A DNA stretch of 64,000 nt from Nipponacmea schrenckii (lineage: Eukaryota > Mollusca > Gastropoda > Lottiidae). This document shows positions 23,581 to 35,300 of this stretch, in pieces. The position numbers were made by a program, and so were the translations under genes. The DNA is taken from positions 1,860,001-1,924,000 of the forward strand of contig CM060200.1 of the NCBI GenBank assembly GCA_030562195.1, in the 5' to 3' direction. The notes below the pieces were generated by a model, which was not told the origin of the DNA, did not search any database, and worked only from the letters and a program-made list of their open reading frames with translations. The stretch's first letter is position 1; every line of letters starts with the position of its first letter.

Positions 23581-24960
23581 ATATTTTATCTGGCTGCCAT
23601 TAGTACATCAGGGTTAAACTGATACTGCCTCTAAATGTCAGAATAGTTTTAAATTAAAGATAATTATTGATATTTCACTCTAGGTCATAATTAGTACTGT
23701 AGCAGATAACATTTTATATTAAAGAGACCAGTTCACCATCTTGGTTGTTTGATTTGGGTCTTGAATGTTTGCAATTAGTCTTCAGAAGTGTTAGAATTCC
23801 CAAAAATTGCATTAGTGGTCTAGAAATACCTCAAACCAAAGATTTACCGTCTATTTCTATATAAGTGTTTGCTATATATCACAGAGTCTCTTGAAGTGAT
23901 GAGTCGACATTTTAACTTACCATTCTGAATAATTCTAGACAAACAGGCATTAAAGGTTCAAATTCTGACAGTAAACTGTAAACACTTAAACTCTTTAATT
24001 AAGCTAGATATTTTATTTCTGAGACTAAGGTTTGATTGTTCACACAAATAGTGAATCAGACCTTTTATATGAGTAAAAGTTTCAGTATGAAAATAAACCA
24101 TTTTGCAGTATGAATATAATAAAAGTGTATTTAGGTGTTTAACAATCAGTTACCACATAGAAACTATGGTGTCAATATGAGTTTAAAGTGACAAATCAAA
24201 ACCCAAAATAATATTCACTGTTTGCTAGAGCCCTTTTATCAGATTTGAACTTTAACCTTCTCACTGGAGAGACTAATTCAATATTTCCCTATGGAACTAT
24301 AATTAATCATAACAGAAAGGACAACTCATCTGATGTATTATCTAAAAAAATAATAAAAAATAAATAGATTCTATTCTGGGGACATGATTTACAAAACTTA
24401 ACCGCTGATTCTAAAAATTCAGTCATCTGATTGGATAACAAAACTAAATTTAAAATCAATTAGGGGATTTATTGTCCAAAAATTGAATGAGATAAAACTC
24501 AGTGTGTGATGATATCAATAATTTTAAAAATATATTTGACGACAACATCAAACACTTAGTTTTAGTGGACTGGCTGAAATTGGAATGGTGCAAATGAATA
24601 CTATCAGTGTTCCCAATACATATACAACTTATTAGAAAACGTCTTTAACAATTGTTACAAAGGGTTTTCAATTGTTTTAATTGCTGGTGGTTGTGAAACT
24701 TGCTTTCAAACATGATAATAAGGTCAATAGGGGAGTCTATTAAGAAACTAGAGATTTCATTACGTCACAATATTATCTAGAGGTGATGTTACACTATCAC
24801 CCAGTGAGTTGTAGTTATTATAGACAGGAAGGGCACATAATCTAATCACATTGTAAATAAAACTATTATATATAGATTAAGATATTACTGGGCTGACTAA
24901 TCAGTAGAATGTACCAGATATTACAACAAACATAAGGAAAGAATATTTTAAGGTAGTTTA
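23581..24960. other. Intergenic with MITE remnants
   Basis: Remnants of MITE family 3 (near 24380-24480, CAGTCATCTGATTGGATAAC) and family 4 (near 24500-24690) are visible. No gene is seen. Confidence 0.4.
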
Positions 24961-24965
24961 AATTT

Positions 24966-25123
24966 CACTGTTGCTTTATAAAATTTCAGTGTTGCTTTAT
25001 AAAATTTCACTGTTGCTTTATAAAATTTCAGTGTTGCTTTATAAAATTTCACTGTTGCTTTATAAAATTTCAGTGTTGCTTTATAAAATTTCACTGTTGG
25101 TTTATAAAATTTCAGTGTTTTTG
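24966..25123 (+). repeat. 21-bp minisatellite with 42-bp higher-order unit
   Basis: Eight monomers alternate strictly between TTTCACTGTTGC and TTTCAGTGTTGC, each followed by TTTATAAAA. The array therefore grew by copying 42-bp dimers. Confidence 0.95.
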
Positions 25124-25254
25124 TTAAGCTAATGTCGCAGACTACGGTATTAATTTGTTGTAATGTACTGGATAACCAAGCTTTTGGATTATGTATTAGA
25201 TTGATTTGGTATCAAGAATATTGTATGCTATATATTACTCAAAAAAGAATAATT

Positions 25255-25570
25255 CTTAAACTTCTATTTGAGTGACGTTTCAACCAGCGTTCTCTGGTCT
25301 TTATCAAGCAATATGGATTACAATTACTAACTTTATTTGAGTGACGTTTCAACCAGCGTTCTCTGGTCTTTATCAAGCAATATAGATTACATTTACTAAC
25401 TTTATTTGAGCGACGTTTCAACCAGCGTTCTCTGGTCTTATCAAGCAATATAGATTACATTTACTAACTTTATTTGAGCGACGTTTCAACCAGCGTTCTC
25501 TGGTCTTATCAAGCAATATAGATTACATTTACTAACTTTATTTGAGCGACGTTTCTACCAGAGTTCTCTG
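25255..25570 (+). repeat. 69-bp minisatellite, about 4.5 copies
   Basis: Each unit holds GACGTTTCAACCAGCGTTCT, CTGGTCTTTATCAAGCAA and ATTACTAACTTTATTT. These words match the centre of the fold-back MITE family 2 copy at 28.3 kb (TTTATCAAGCAAATTCGTTG and AAACGTCGC), so the array appears to come from MITE sequence. Confidence 0.9.
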
Positions 25571-26139
25571 GTCTATCAATAAATGTATAATATTATAAGG
25601 CAAAACAAAGGAAAAAGATTACGATTAATTAACAGATAAGGTAATCAAAGGCACAGTCTCCATCTTACCTTCTGTCAACTTGTACTAAACTTGTTAGAAC
25701 TCCTGGTGTATAACTTAACTAAATATGTTCATTTATGTTTAGAAATATACAACCTGAACTGTGTTGTTGATCAGGGTTTTTTTGATGTTCTGGTAATTTG
25801 ATATCAAACTATATTTCCAGCTGTACATTAGAAGGATTTGACCTTTTATTGAGAACTTTGATATTGGTGTATTATTTCATGTTTGACCCATCCAAACTGA
25901 AACATCTGCCACTATTCCTATAAGTCTCTGGTGGCTAATTAGCCAGTTCTCAGTTTGTATAGAGATAGAAAATCTAGGCCCTGTTTAATGGGGATTTTCT
26001 ACAAAAGTGTGAGGGTTTTTAAGCCTATTTATTTGAATCAAATCATTCCAACCTAGATAAACATAAATGTGGAAAATACCAATAAAACAGGGCTAATACT
26101 TCTATTTCTACTCTAGCTGATTACTGTAAAAATATCAAT
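25571..26139. other. Intergenic, nothing recognised
   Basis: Unique-looking AT-rich sequence without coding or repeat signals that I can identify. Confidence 0.4.
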
Positions 26140-26600
26140 CAGAGGCTAGATCAGAGTCTGGATCAGAGGCTGGATCAGAGGCTGGATCAGAGTCTGGATC
26201 AGAGGCTGGACGGATCTGGATCAGAGGCTGGACCAGAGTGTGGATCAGAGGCTAAATCAGAGGCTGGATCAGAGGCTGGATCAGAGGCTTGAACTATCAG
26301 AGTCTGGACCAGATACTGGATCAGAGACAGGATCAGAGGCTGGATAAGAGAATGGATCAGAGGCTTAATCAGAGGCTGGATAAGAGACTGGATCAGAGGC
26401 TGGATAAGAGAATGGATCAGAGGCTTAATCAGAGGCTGGATCAGAGGCTGGATCAGAGGCTGGATCAGAGGCTAGATCAGAGGCTGGATCAGAGGCTGGA
26501 TCAGAGGCTGGATCAGAGGCTAGATCAGAGGCTGGATCAGAGGTTGGATCAGAGGTTGGATCAGAGACTGGAACGGAGGCTAAATCAGAGGCTTAAGTAT
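26140..26600 (+). repeat. 12-bp minisatellite (GGATCAGAGGCT)n
   Basis: About 38 units occur, with variants GGATAAGAGAAT, TTAATCAGAGGC and AGATCAGAGGCT. Because the period is a multiple of three, a frame stays open and would read a Leu-Asp-Gln-Arg repeat, but there is no splice or start context. Confidence 0.95.
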
Positions 26601-27282
26601 AGAATTAACCCATTATATGCCAATAAATTAGGCAGGTGTTAAATTAACTGATTTAATTTAGTTTTATTGTTTTTATTTTAGTAGTATAGTATAATTTGCT
26701 GTCAGGATTAATCAATTATATAAATGTACCAATATTTATTTCAATAATTTGATTTAGTATAAAGGGGCACAAGCTAGATAGATACACTATTTCTAACATT
26801 ACCAACATTGCTTTAGTATATACTGGTAAAAGGTTTTTGCAAAGATTTTGTCATGATTCCACATCATCTGGGAAAGGATGGTAGAAAGTGATAACAGAGA
26901 TAAAGGTAAAAGACTGTAATCCTTGACAGCTAATGCTGACTTCAAAGACTAGGTAGTTTTTGGTGGTTGTTGGCAGAGAATGAGGATAAATTGGATGTTG
27001 CAGAAACTGTTGGTTTGGTGGTTTGGGATATTGTATTATCTGGTTGGGTCAAATGTTATAGTGGTAAAACTCAGCCTAGGTTAGGTGTGAGTAGTTCAGT
27101 CTAATACACTACTTTACAATTATTTGGTAATTATGTACAAAATCAAAACAGTGTTAATTATTAATAGATATTATATAATTATTGATATATTGATATGGAT
27201 TGGTTGGTAAACCTACTCTACTACCATTTTCACAATCTCTTATACCTTGACAACCAATGCCACTATCTTTATTTCTTACAAA
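26601..27282. other. Intergenic, nothing recognised
   Basis: No coding, RNA or repeat feature is recognised between the two minisatellites. Confidence 0.4.
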
Positions 27283-27900
27283 ACTTGACATTGTGAAGAT
27301 GTATAAGATGAAGTTTGTAATAGCTTGACATTGTGAAGATGTATAAGATGAAGTTTGTAATAGCTTGACATTGTGAAGATGTATAAGATGAAGTTTGTAA
27401 TAGCTTGACATTGTGAAGATGTATAAGATGAAGTTTGTAATAGCTTGACATTGTGAAGATGTATAAGATGAAGTTTGTAATAGCTTGACATTGTGAAGAT
27501 GTATAAGATGAAGTTTGTAATAGCTTGACATTATGAAGATGTATAGATGAAGTTTGTAATAGTTGACATTGTGAAGATGTATAAATGAAGTTTGTAATAG
27601 CTTGACATTGTGAAGATGTATAAGATGAAGTTTGTAATAGCTTGACATTATGAAGATGTATAAGATGAAGTTTGTAATAGCTTGACATTGTGAAGATGTA
27701 TAAGATGAAGTTTGTAATAGCTTGACATTGTGAAGATTATAGATGAAGTTTGTAATAGCTTGACATTGTGAAGATGTATAAGATGAAGTTTGTAATAGCT
27801 TGACATTGTGAAGATGTATATAATGAAGTTTGTAATAGCTTAACATTGTGAAGATGTATATAATGAAGTTTGTAATAGATTGACATTATGAAGATGTATA
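27283..27900 (-). repeat. 40-bp minisatellite, about 15 copies
   Basis: The unit contains TTGACATTGTGAAGATGTAT and AAGATGAAGTTTGTAATAGC. Most units are identical, with single-base deletions near 27545, 27564 and 27738 and more divergence at the distal end. Minus-strand open frames across it are artefacts of the repeat. Confidence 0.95.
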
Positions 27901-28234
27901 ATGTTTGCTAAACTAAAGTGAAATGAAGTTGATTATATGTGTTATATTTGACAGATGATGCGTACTTGAAATTGATTTTTAGATAGTATTAAATGAATAT
28001 AAATATAAAGCCTATTCTATTTCTATATAACTTGTGACACAGATGTTATTCTATACTGTTATGTTACTATATACTCTACTATGGATTTATAACTGAATCC
28101 TTATGCGACTTTCAGGGGTAGGAAACACTAGATATGATCACATTAAATTGAGGATAGTATACCATAAAACTGTTATTATATTTAACTTGATTTCAGCCAA
28201 GATGTTATCATTATCTCCATGTATAGAAGTAATG

Positions 28235-28410
28235 TTAACTTGACACATTTTTATGGAAACAATTACTTTATTAAATAACTTGTGACGTTAAGTGATCTAC
28301 CTCTTTATCAAGCAAATTCGTTGAAACGTCGCAAATTATTTAATAAAGTAATTGTTTTCTATATTATTGTGTTCAGTTACTGCATCTAGCAATTACTAAA
28401 TGCCACTTAA
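28235..28410. repeat. Fold-back MITE family 2
   Basis: CAATTACTTTATTAAATAA and TTATTTAATAAAGTAATTG form long inverted arms around a core CTCTTTATCAAGCAAATTCG and TTGAAACGTC. It is the same family as the copy at 12.8 kb and the likely source of the 25.3 kb minisatellite unit. Confidence 0.7.
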
Positions 28411-28634
28411 GGAAGTTAAAAGTAATGTTATTTATCAGTCTTCATTCAGTAGGTAAACACAAACATTCTATTTTCTTTACAGGTAGTGTAAGTGATAATG
28501 AATGCAATGTTAGTTTAGTAGAATTAGTTTTAGTACCGGTACACGCTAGTTGTAGGCTACTGTCATACTTTGTTAAATTGGTGGTTTTATAATCTTACAT
28601 TGTACACTGTTAGTTTTATTTTCATTTCTTCTAT

Positions 28635-28915
28635 TTAAAGTGATACTGTGTCTTAGAATGGACATAAAATTTAAGTTCTCATGGTCAATATGAGTATATA
28701 TTCATCAGTGAACTTACCTGGTGTCATAAAGTAACAGAATCTCTGTAAAATGCGAAAAACTCGCAAACTAAGTCATTTTTGAAAAATGCTTAATCAATTT
28801 ATTTAGTGTTTGTCAATAATCAGTTGCATCTTTTATGGATAATTACTAAGATTTTTGTTTAATTGGATTATGTAAGGATTCTATTATGTGATTTATGGCA
28901 GCATGTTTATCGTTT
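28635..28915. repeat. Fold-back MITE family 1, right end missing
   Basis: It begins TTAAAGTGATACTGTGTCTT and has the TCAGTGAACTTACCTGGTGT arm. The opposite arm ends early, after ATTTATGGCAGCATG. Confidence 0.75.
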
Positions 28916-28964
28916 GATTAGGAATTATATAAGCTGAAATCTGCATTCTGGAATTGCTTCGGGT

Positions 28965-29120
28965 CAAATCAAGCTAACTAATTGAATAATCAGTGTTTTT
29001 AATGAATATTCCACTTACCATATTAAAACTGTATATGGGCGTATAAAAGCTTTGATAATTCAGAGAAATCTTTTTAGACTCCATGTTTGTTCACATGACC
29101 GTGCACTGGGTATATTTCCA
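28965..29120 (+). repeat. Repeat 5 (TATAAAAGCTT element) upstream of IP6K
   Basis: Shared with 57738-57915: GCTAACTAATTGAATAATCA, AATGAATATTCCAC, GGGCGTATAAAAGCTTTGAT, GACTCCATGTTTGTTCACAT and GTGCACTGGGTA. This copy lies 260 bases before the IP6K start codon and carries a TATA-like GTATAAAAGC. Confidence 0.65.
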
Positions 29121-29381
29121 ATCATGAGAATATCTCTATTTTCGATTGATATAAGTATAGCCTAAATTTTGGAATATTTACTGAATATATGAAAATAAGG
29201 GAACTGTTAAAACCAGGATCTAAAAAATCTCTGAGTTTGTAAATGAATGAGGGAGTCGATGTTTAAATTACCGGTATATCTACTGCTATTTATCATTTCA
29301 GACCTGGATATAACCAAGTGTTTTTAAAAACAAACAGTGTTATTATTAGTGTTAAAAGTGTTTTAAAAAGTTTGAGAAACT

Positions 29382-32300
29382 ATGCCTGAGAATCTTATGG
29401 CGACCTTACCACCCCATGACCCCGTTACTTTGGAAACCAGTATTGATGATCTGATGCTGCAACCCCTGAATTCCGACATCGTGACCCTTGAACCCTATCA
29501 ACATCAGGTCGGAGGTCATTCCGTAGTTCTCCATTACGACAAGACCACCATATGTAAGCCTTTAAATAAACGAGAGCAACATTTTTACGTGACACTGCCT
29601 GAAGGTTTAAAACAGTTTACTGCTGAATACAGAGGTAGGTAGATTTTGATATTTTACCATCAGCAGTTGCTAGATATACTATCAAGTGATCATTTATTTT
29701 ATTTATCTTAAATTTATGACATACAAGAACACATCTGACATAGTAACCAGAATCAGGACACAAGGATAATTAGGAGACATTGCTGAACTACTTTTCTTTA
29801 TTGGAAAATATCTAAACCCTTTACATCGTAGACAGATTTAGTCTGGCGTTGTAATTTAATGGAATCTAATTAAATTCGGGTCTGTTATTTCTATAAGGTT
29901 AGAACAATGCAATATAACAGTAGGTTTATTAACCTTATTAAGTTATTCTAATGATGTATCTATTATTATATAACATTACAGTAGGTTTATTAACCTTAAT
30001 ATCATAAAGCTTACATACAATATATAATATACTATTCATCATTAGACTATATTGTTCTAGTCTAGATGGCAGTTTAAATAGCATATATCAAAGACTTCTT
30101 TCCTCATTGCAGACTGCATGGCGTTATCCATCTTCATTAGCCCAAAAGGTACAGAAGGGTAGGATGTAAAACTCCATTCATTTCATTTTCTGTACATTCA
30201 TGAAAACCCTGAAGAAATTATGACTTCATTATCACCAAACGATTTCACTTAAATATATAAATGACTTTTAGATTGAGTCTATTTCCAGTAAAATGAAACA
30301 ATGTTGAGTTCTGAGTGTTTTATTGTCTAATCCTGATTGTGTTGTTATTTTATGATATTTACATTTTATTGTCTCATCAGTGAACATTTGGTAAACAGTT
30401 GGTATTCATTTACTTCCACCATTCATTCATTCATTCATTCATTCAACGTAAAAATTCTGCAATCATCAACAAATACACGCAAACAAATCTATATTGAATC
30501 GTTAAATATACTACATAATTATATACAGATATTCAATCTGATTGAGGTCAAAGGTTATTGCTGATACAATACCGTGCTGAGTTTATTTACAATACATCAG
30601 TTTTATAGACTTCTCCGTGATATATTGTGATTTCGCAATATCTCGTGATAGAAGACATTAGGTAGCTAATATTAATAAGATATATAGAAATTGGGGCATT
30701 TTTTTGTTAATTTTTACATACTTTGTTTCATAACACCAGATATATAGATATACTACTTCTAGGTTTTTTACATACTTTGTTTCATAACACCAGATATATA
30801 TACTACTTCTAGGTTTATTACATACTACGTTTCAAAACACAAGATATATAGATATACTACTTCTAGGTTTATTATATACTACGTTTCTAAACACAAGATA
30901 TATAGATATACTACTTCTAGGTTTATTATATACTACGTTTCTAAACACAAGATATATAGATATACTACTTCTAGGTTATTACATACTACGTTTCTAAACA
31001 CAAGATATATAGATATACTACTTCTAGCTTATTACATACTACGTTTCTAAACACAAGATATATAGATATACTACTTCTAGTGTGATTACATACTACGTTT
31101 CTAAACACAAGATATATAGATATACTACTTCTAGGTTTATTACATACTACGTTTCTAACACAAGATATATAGATATACTACTTCTAGGTTTATTATATAC
31201 TACGTTTTAAACACAAGATATATAGATTACTACTTCTATTATTACATACTACGTTCTAAAACTATATGTTTATCATAAGGAGTACATTTAGTTACCATAA
31301 TTATCGTTTGAAGGACACAAGATATATAGGAATACTAGTTTAATTTTCTAATAATCACGTTTGTACAGAAAACTAGATGATTTACAACCAAGCAACACAA
31401 CATTTTTAGGTAAATCATAGCAGCCATTACATGGTCTGATGGGATATTGGGAGCTGTTCACAAAATTCTTTTACCATAATCAGGTGAAGGGGCCAAGTGT
31501 TGGACACAGTCCGGTCAAGGGGCAGGGTATAGCACAAGGCATTAAGGAATGTTATGACATTTGAAAAGAGATGACACGAAGCTGGGTCAATATGATTTGA
31601 AGAAGGCAATGTTTAAGGGAGGTTAATAACTGATATCATTCAGGCCACTGTAAACTATTTGTTCTATCTGATAAGGGGACATTTATTACGCATTAATGTT
31701 ATCTTTGAAGAGATTATCAGGCTTATATAGGAATAGCAATAGAGTTTAATTTTCTTATCAATCAGGGGTTTTGATATGACTTGGACCAGAGCAGCTTATC
31801 TCTGATATCTGAGAATTGCGATCTTAGTTTTAAATATAGATCGGACAGATAGTGTCATGTGATCCCGTTCAAATATTAAACTAAAGGGATTTGTAAAGCG
31901 GTTTCCTAAAAGCAATTTGAACCATTTCAATTTTCAATCGAGCGCCTGTGGTTCCTGTAATTCCACTAAAACTAAGTGTTTAATGATAGAGAATGCCTTA
32001 TGTGATACAAACAAATTTCTCATTTAATGAAGTCATCAAACACTTTTAGTGGAATTGCTGGAACCACAGATACCTTATTTGGAAAATAGGAATGGTGTAA
32101 ATTGTTGTTTTCAGTGTACCTGATACACTTAAAAATTTAAGAAAACCTCTTTACAATCTCATTAAATATTTTTTCTGGTTGTTATAAAATTGAATTACTA
32201 ATAGTTGTATTGTCTTTGTCAATGAACTTACAACAACTTGTAGAGTTAAAAATAAAATGCTCAAGAAATAAGAAACAAAGGTGTACTTTAATAAGATGAC

Positions 32301-35300
32301 AGACTGTTACGTTATCTTTTATCTAGATATTGATTTATTATATATTACAATATAATAGTTTATTATGAATTAAGACCTATCTGTATTTTTTATCTGTATT
32401 AAGTTTCCTTTATCTGAGAAATCTGAGGAAATTCCGTTGTATCTTGTTTGATTATGTAGGGTAATAAGTCAACAACTGTCAGAGATATTGATATACTTTA
32501 AACCACCTTCTGGGGGACGATGTGACTCAGTGAGTTAGCTGCTCGTTATCTTGAGAGTCCAGGGTTCAATCATAGCAAAGGTCAAGATGAACTTTTAGAT
32601 TTTTCAGTCTGTTTCCCCATGTCAGTGATGCAGGTCAGAGGGACTGACATGGAAAAAACAACAAGTTGTTCGCATGGGACAGGCTAACAACTCAATTCAC
32701 TTTTGGCTTTGCAAAATATAGCATATTTTAATAGAAAATATCTTAAAGATCCAAATAACAGTCATTCATTTTGGATTCCCATCAGACATGACTGGTAAAT
32801 TCAGTTAAAATCAACAGCCCAGTGCTCATTCTATTATTTCAATGATGCAGAACTGTGAGACTCTGTCCAACTGGGATATCAAATAAATATGTATGTTGAA
32901 GTGATTTAGGAAAGTAGATCATAAATTTCCATTTCATTTTTAAGTCTAATAAGAAAAAGACAAATTAAATTCTATTTCTTGGAGAAGATTTAACCAGGAT
33001 TGTTGATTTGGTAAGATATGCCGGTCATGACTGATTGTACATCTGAATTGACTGATTGAAATTAGGCTCAGTTTGGTTATCAAGTGTAGGTTAGTGAAGT
33101 TAATAGAAAAATTGTTTTACACCATATCTAATTCTGGTGATGATATTAGTATAATTAGCCCAATAGAGTGGGTATAAATAGGAAACAAAACTATATTATT
33201 TTATTCCATGTTTGAATATTGAACCTGGTTTTAACGACCACTTGAGGGAATTACTAACAATTATTGCTATTACATCTTTTCTATAGATAGCTATTTATGG
33301 TGCTATATCTCTCTAGTTGATTATTAGCTATGATTTGTCAAGGGAAACTATTCATGTTTGAAGATAACTAGATAGATAATATCATTACATGTTCCTTTCA
33401 AACCCTGTTTTTATTAAAACTACATAGTGTCTCTGTTGGTTTCCAGTCTTTCAAATGGTCTTCTTTCATTCAATTATACAATTCCCTTGTTAAACTATGA
33501 TAAAGAAATATGCAGTAGAATGGCTAAATGTATCCAAATGGAATTAATAAAATAGATATTTTAAATTGATGATCAATTTGAAACATGATTATTATTTGAA
33601 GTTAACCATTGATTAACTTCTTAGTCATGTAACTTAATCTGAAAAGCAAGAACTTGTATTGAAATGTTATATACCCATGTATTAAAGAAGCATGTAACTT
33701 GTTGAATGTTATTCCCATGTATTAAAGAAGTGTAACTTGTTTGACAGTTATTACCCATGTATTAAAGAAGCATGAACTTGTATTGATTTTACCCATGTAT
33801 TAAAGAAGCATGTAACTTGTGATTGAACATGTTATATACCCATGTATTAAAGAAGCATGTAACTTGTATTAAACATGTTATATACCCATGTATTAAAGAA
33901 GCATGTAACTTGTGATTGAAAAAAATGTATATGTACCCATGTATTAAAGAAGCATGCAACTTGTGCTATACCCATGTATTAAAGGAAGGCCTATAAAATG
34001 AAATCAACTGGAGATATTTGTATATAATTTCAGGTGTTATAGACGTTAAATTGGCAGAAAATGACCACGGTTTATTATCCTTCCTGGGGTGTAAACGGAA
34101 TATAAAAAATGAGAGTTTATTAGATCCACTGAGTGGATCCTCATCACCAGCTTCTAGTGGTAGTGATACTGATCTCTCATCAGATACTTCTCCTCTTAAA
34201 CACAGTAAACAGAAACAAAGGTATGGTATAGTCCAGGGCCAATAGTCTCCAAAACTTAATTCAGATAAAAATCTAGATATTAAGAAATACAGTAATCTAA
34301 CAAAACTAAATTTAAAATCAATTTTAGTGATTGACTAGTCAGATGACTGGAACATTTTTCTCCAAAATTTAAATAATTATAATATGTTCTGTATTTTAAT
34401 TAAAGTTATATTCCGTTATCTTTACAGAACCAAGATAAGTTTTAAACGCAGTGGTAGTTTAGAGATCAGTTGTCACGCCGACCAAGTATTTAAATCAGCA
34501 GAAACTGGTAAATTATGCAGTCACAGTGCCTGGGGACTTCATTGTCATAAAATGTTGGTTTCAAAATGGCGGAGGCAAGGCCAAACCATCTCAAGTATCC
34601 TTTTAATGAGTAAAAAAATAAAAATAGACTTTATTTTACATTTTCAGTATTAGGTCCAATACACAAAGATATGGTCCTGTCTAACATTCAGCCCATAGAG
34701 ACAAACATACTCTTTATTTTACATGGGTCAGAATTAGTCCAATAACATGGATATGGTCCTGTTAACATTCAGCCCATAGAGACAAACATAGACTCTTTAT
34801 TTTACATGTGTCAGAATTAGGTTCAATACACAAGGACATGGTCCTGTCTAACATTCAGCCCATAGAGACAAACATACTCTTTATTTTACATGGGTCAGAA
34901 TTAGGTCCAATACACAAGGACATTCATTTACAACGTCATCTCTGTTGATTAAATAAAACAAAAGTCTAGATATTTATTTGGCCCCTGGAGACAAACATAC
35001 TCTTTATTTTATAAGGGTTAGAATAAGGTCCAATACACAAGAACATGGTCCTGTCTAACATTCAGCCCATAGAGACTAACATAGATTCTCTATTTTACAT
35101 GGGTCAGAATAAGGTCCAATACACAAGGATATGGTCTTGTCTAACATTCAGCTCATCGGGGTAATACAATGGATGATATGAAAAAAAAAACTATTTAAAT
35201 TGAAAGTCAAATAAAACCAATTTTATCTGAAATGTCATAATTGCCTGTCTATAAACAGACGGCTGGATATTATATTTATTGATTTGGTCTAGAAATACTC

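Noticed and set aside
26289..26642. 117-codon frame reading Leu-Asp-Gln-Arg repeats
   Set aside because: It is the 12-bp minisatellite read in its open frame. There is no splice or start context.
27154..27846. Minus-strand frames up to 230 codons
   Set aside because: They are produced by the 40-bp minisatellite. Three frames are open together, which argues against coding.
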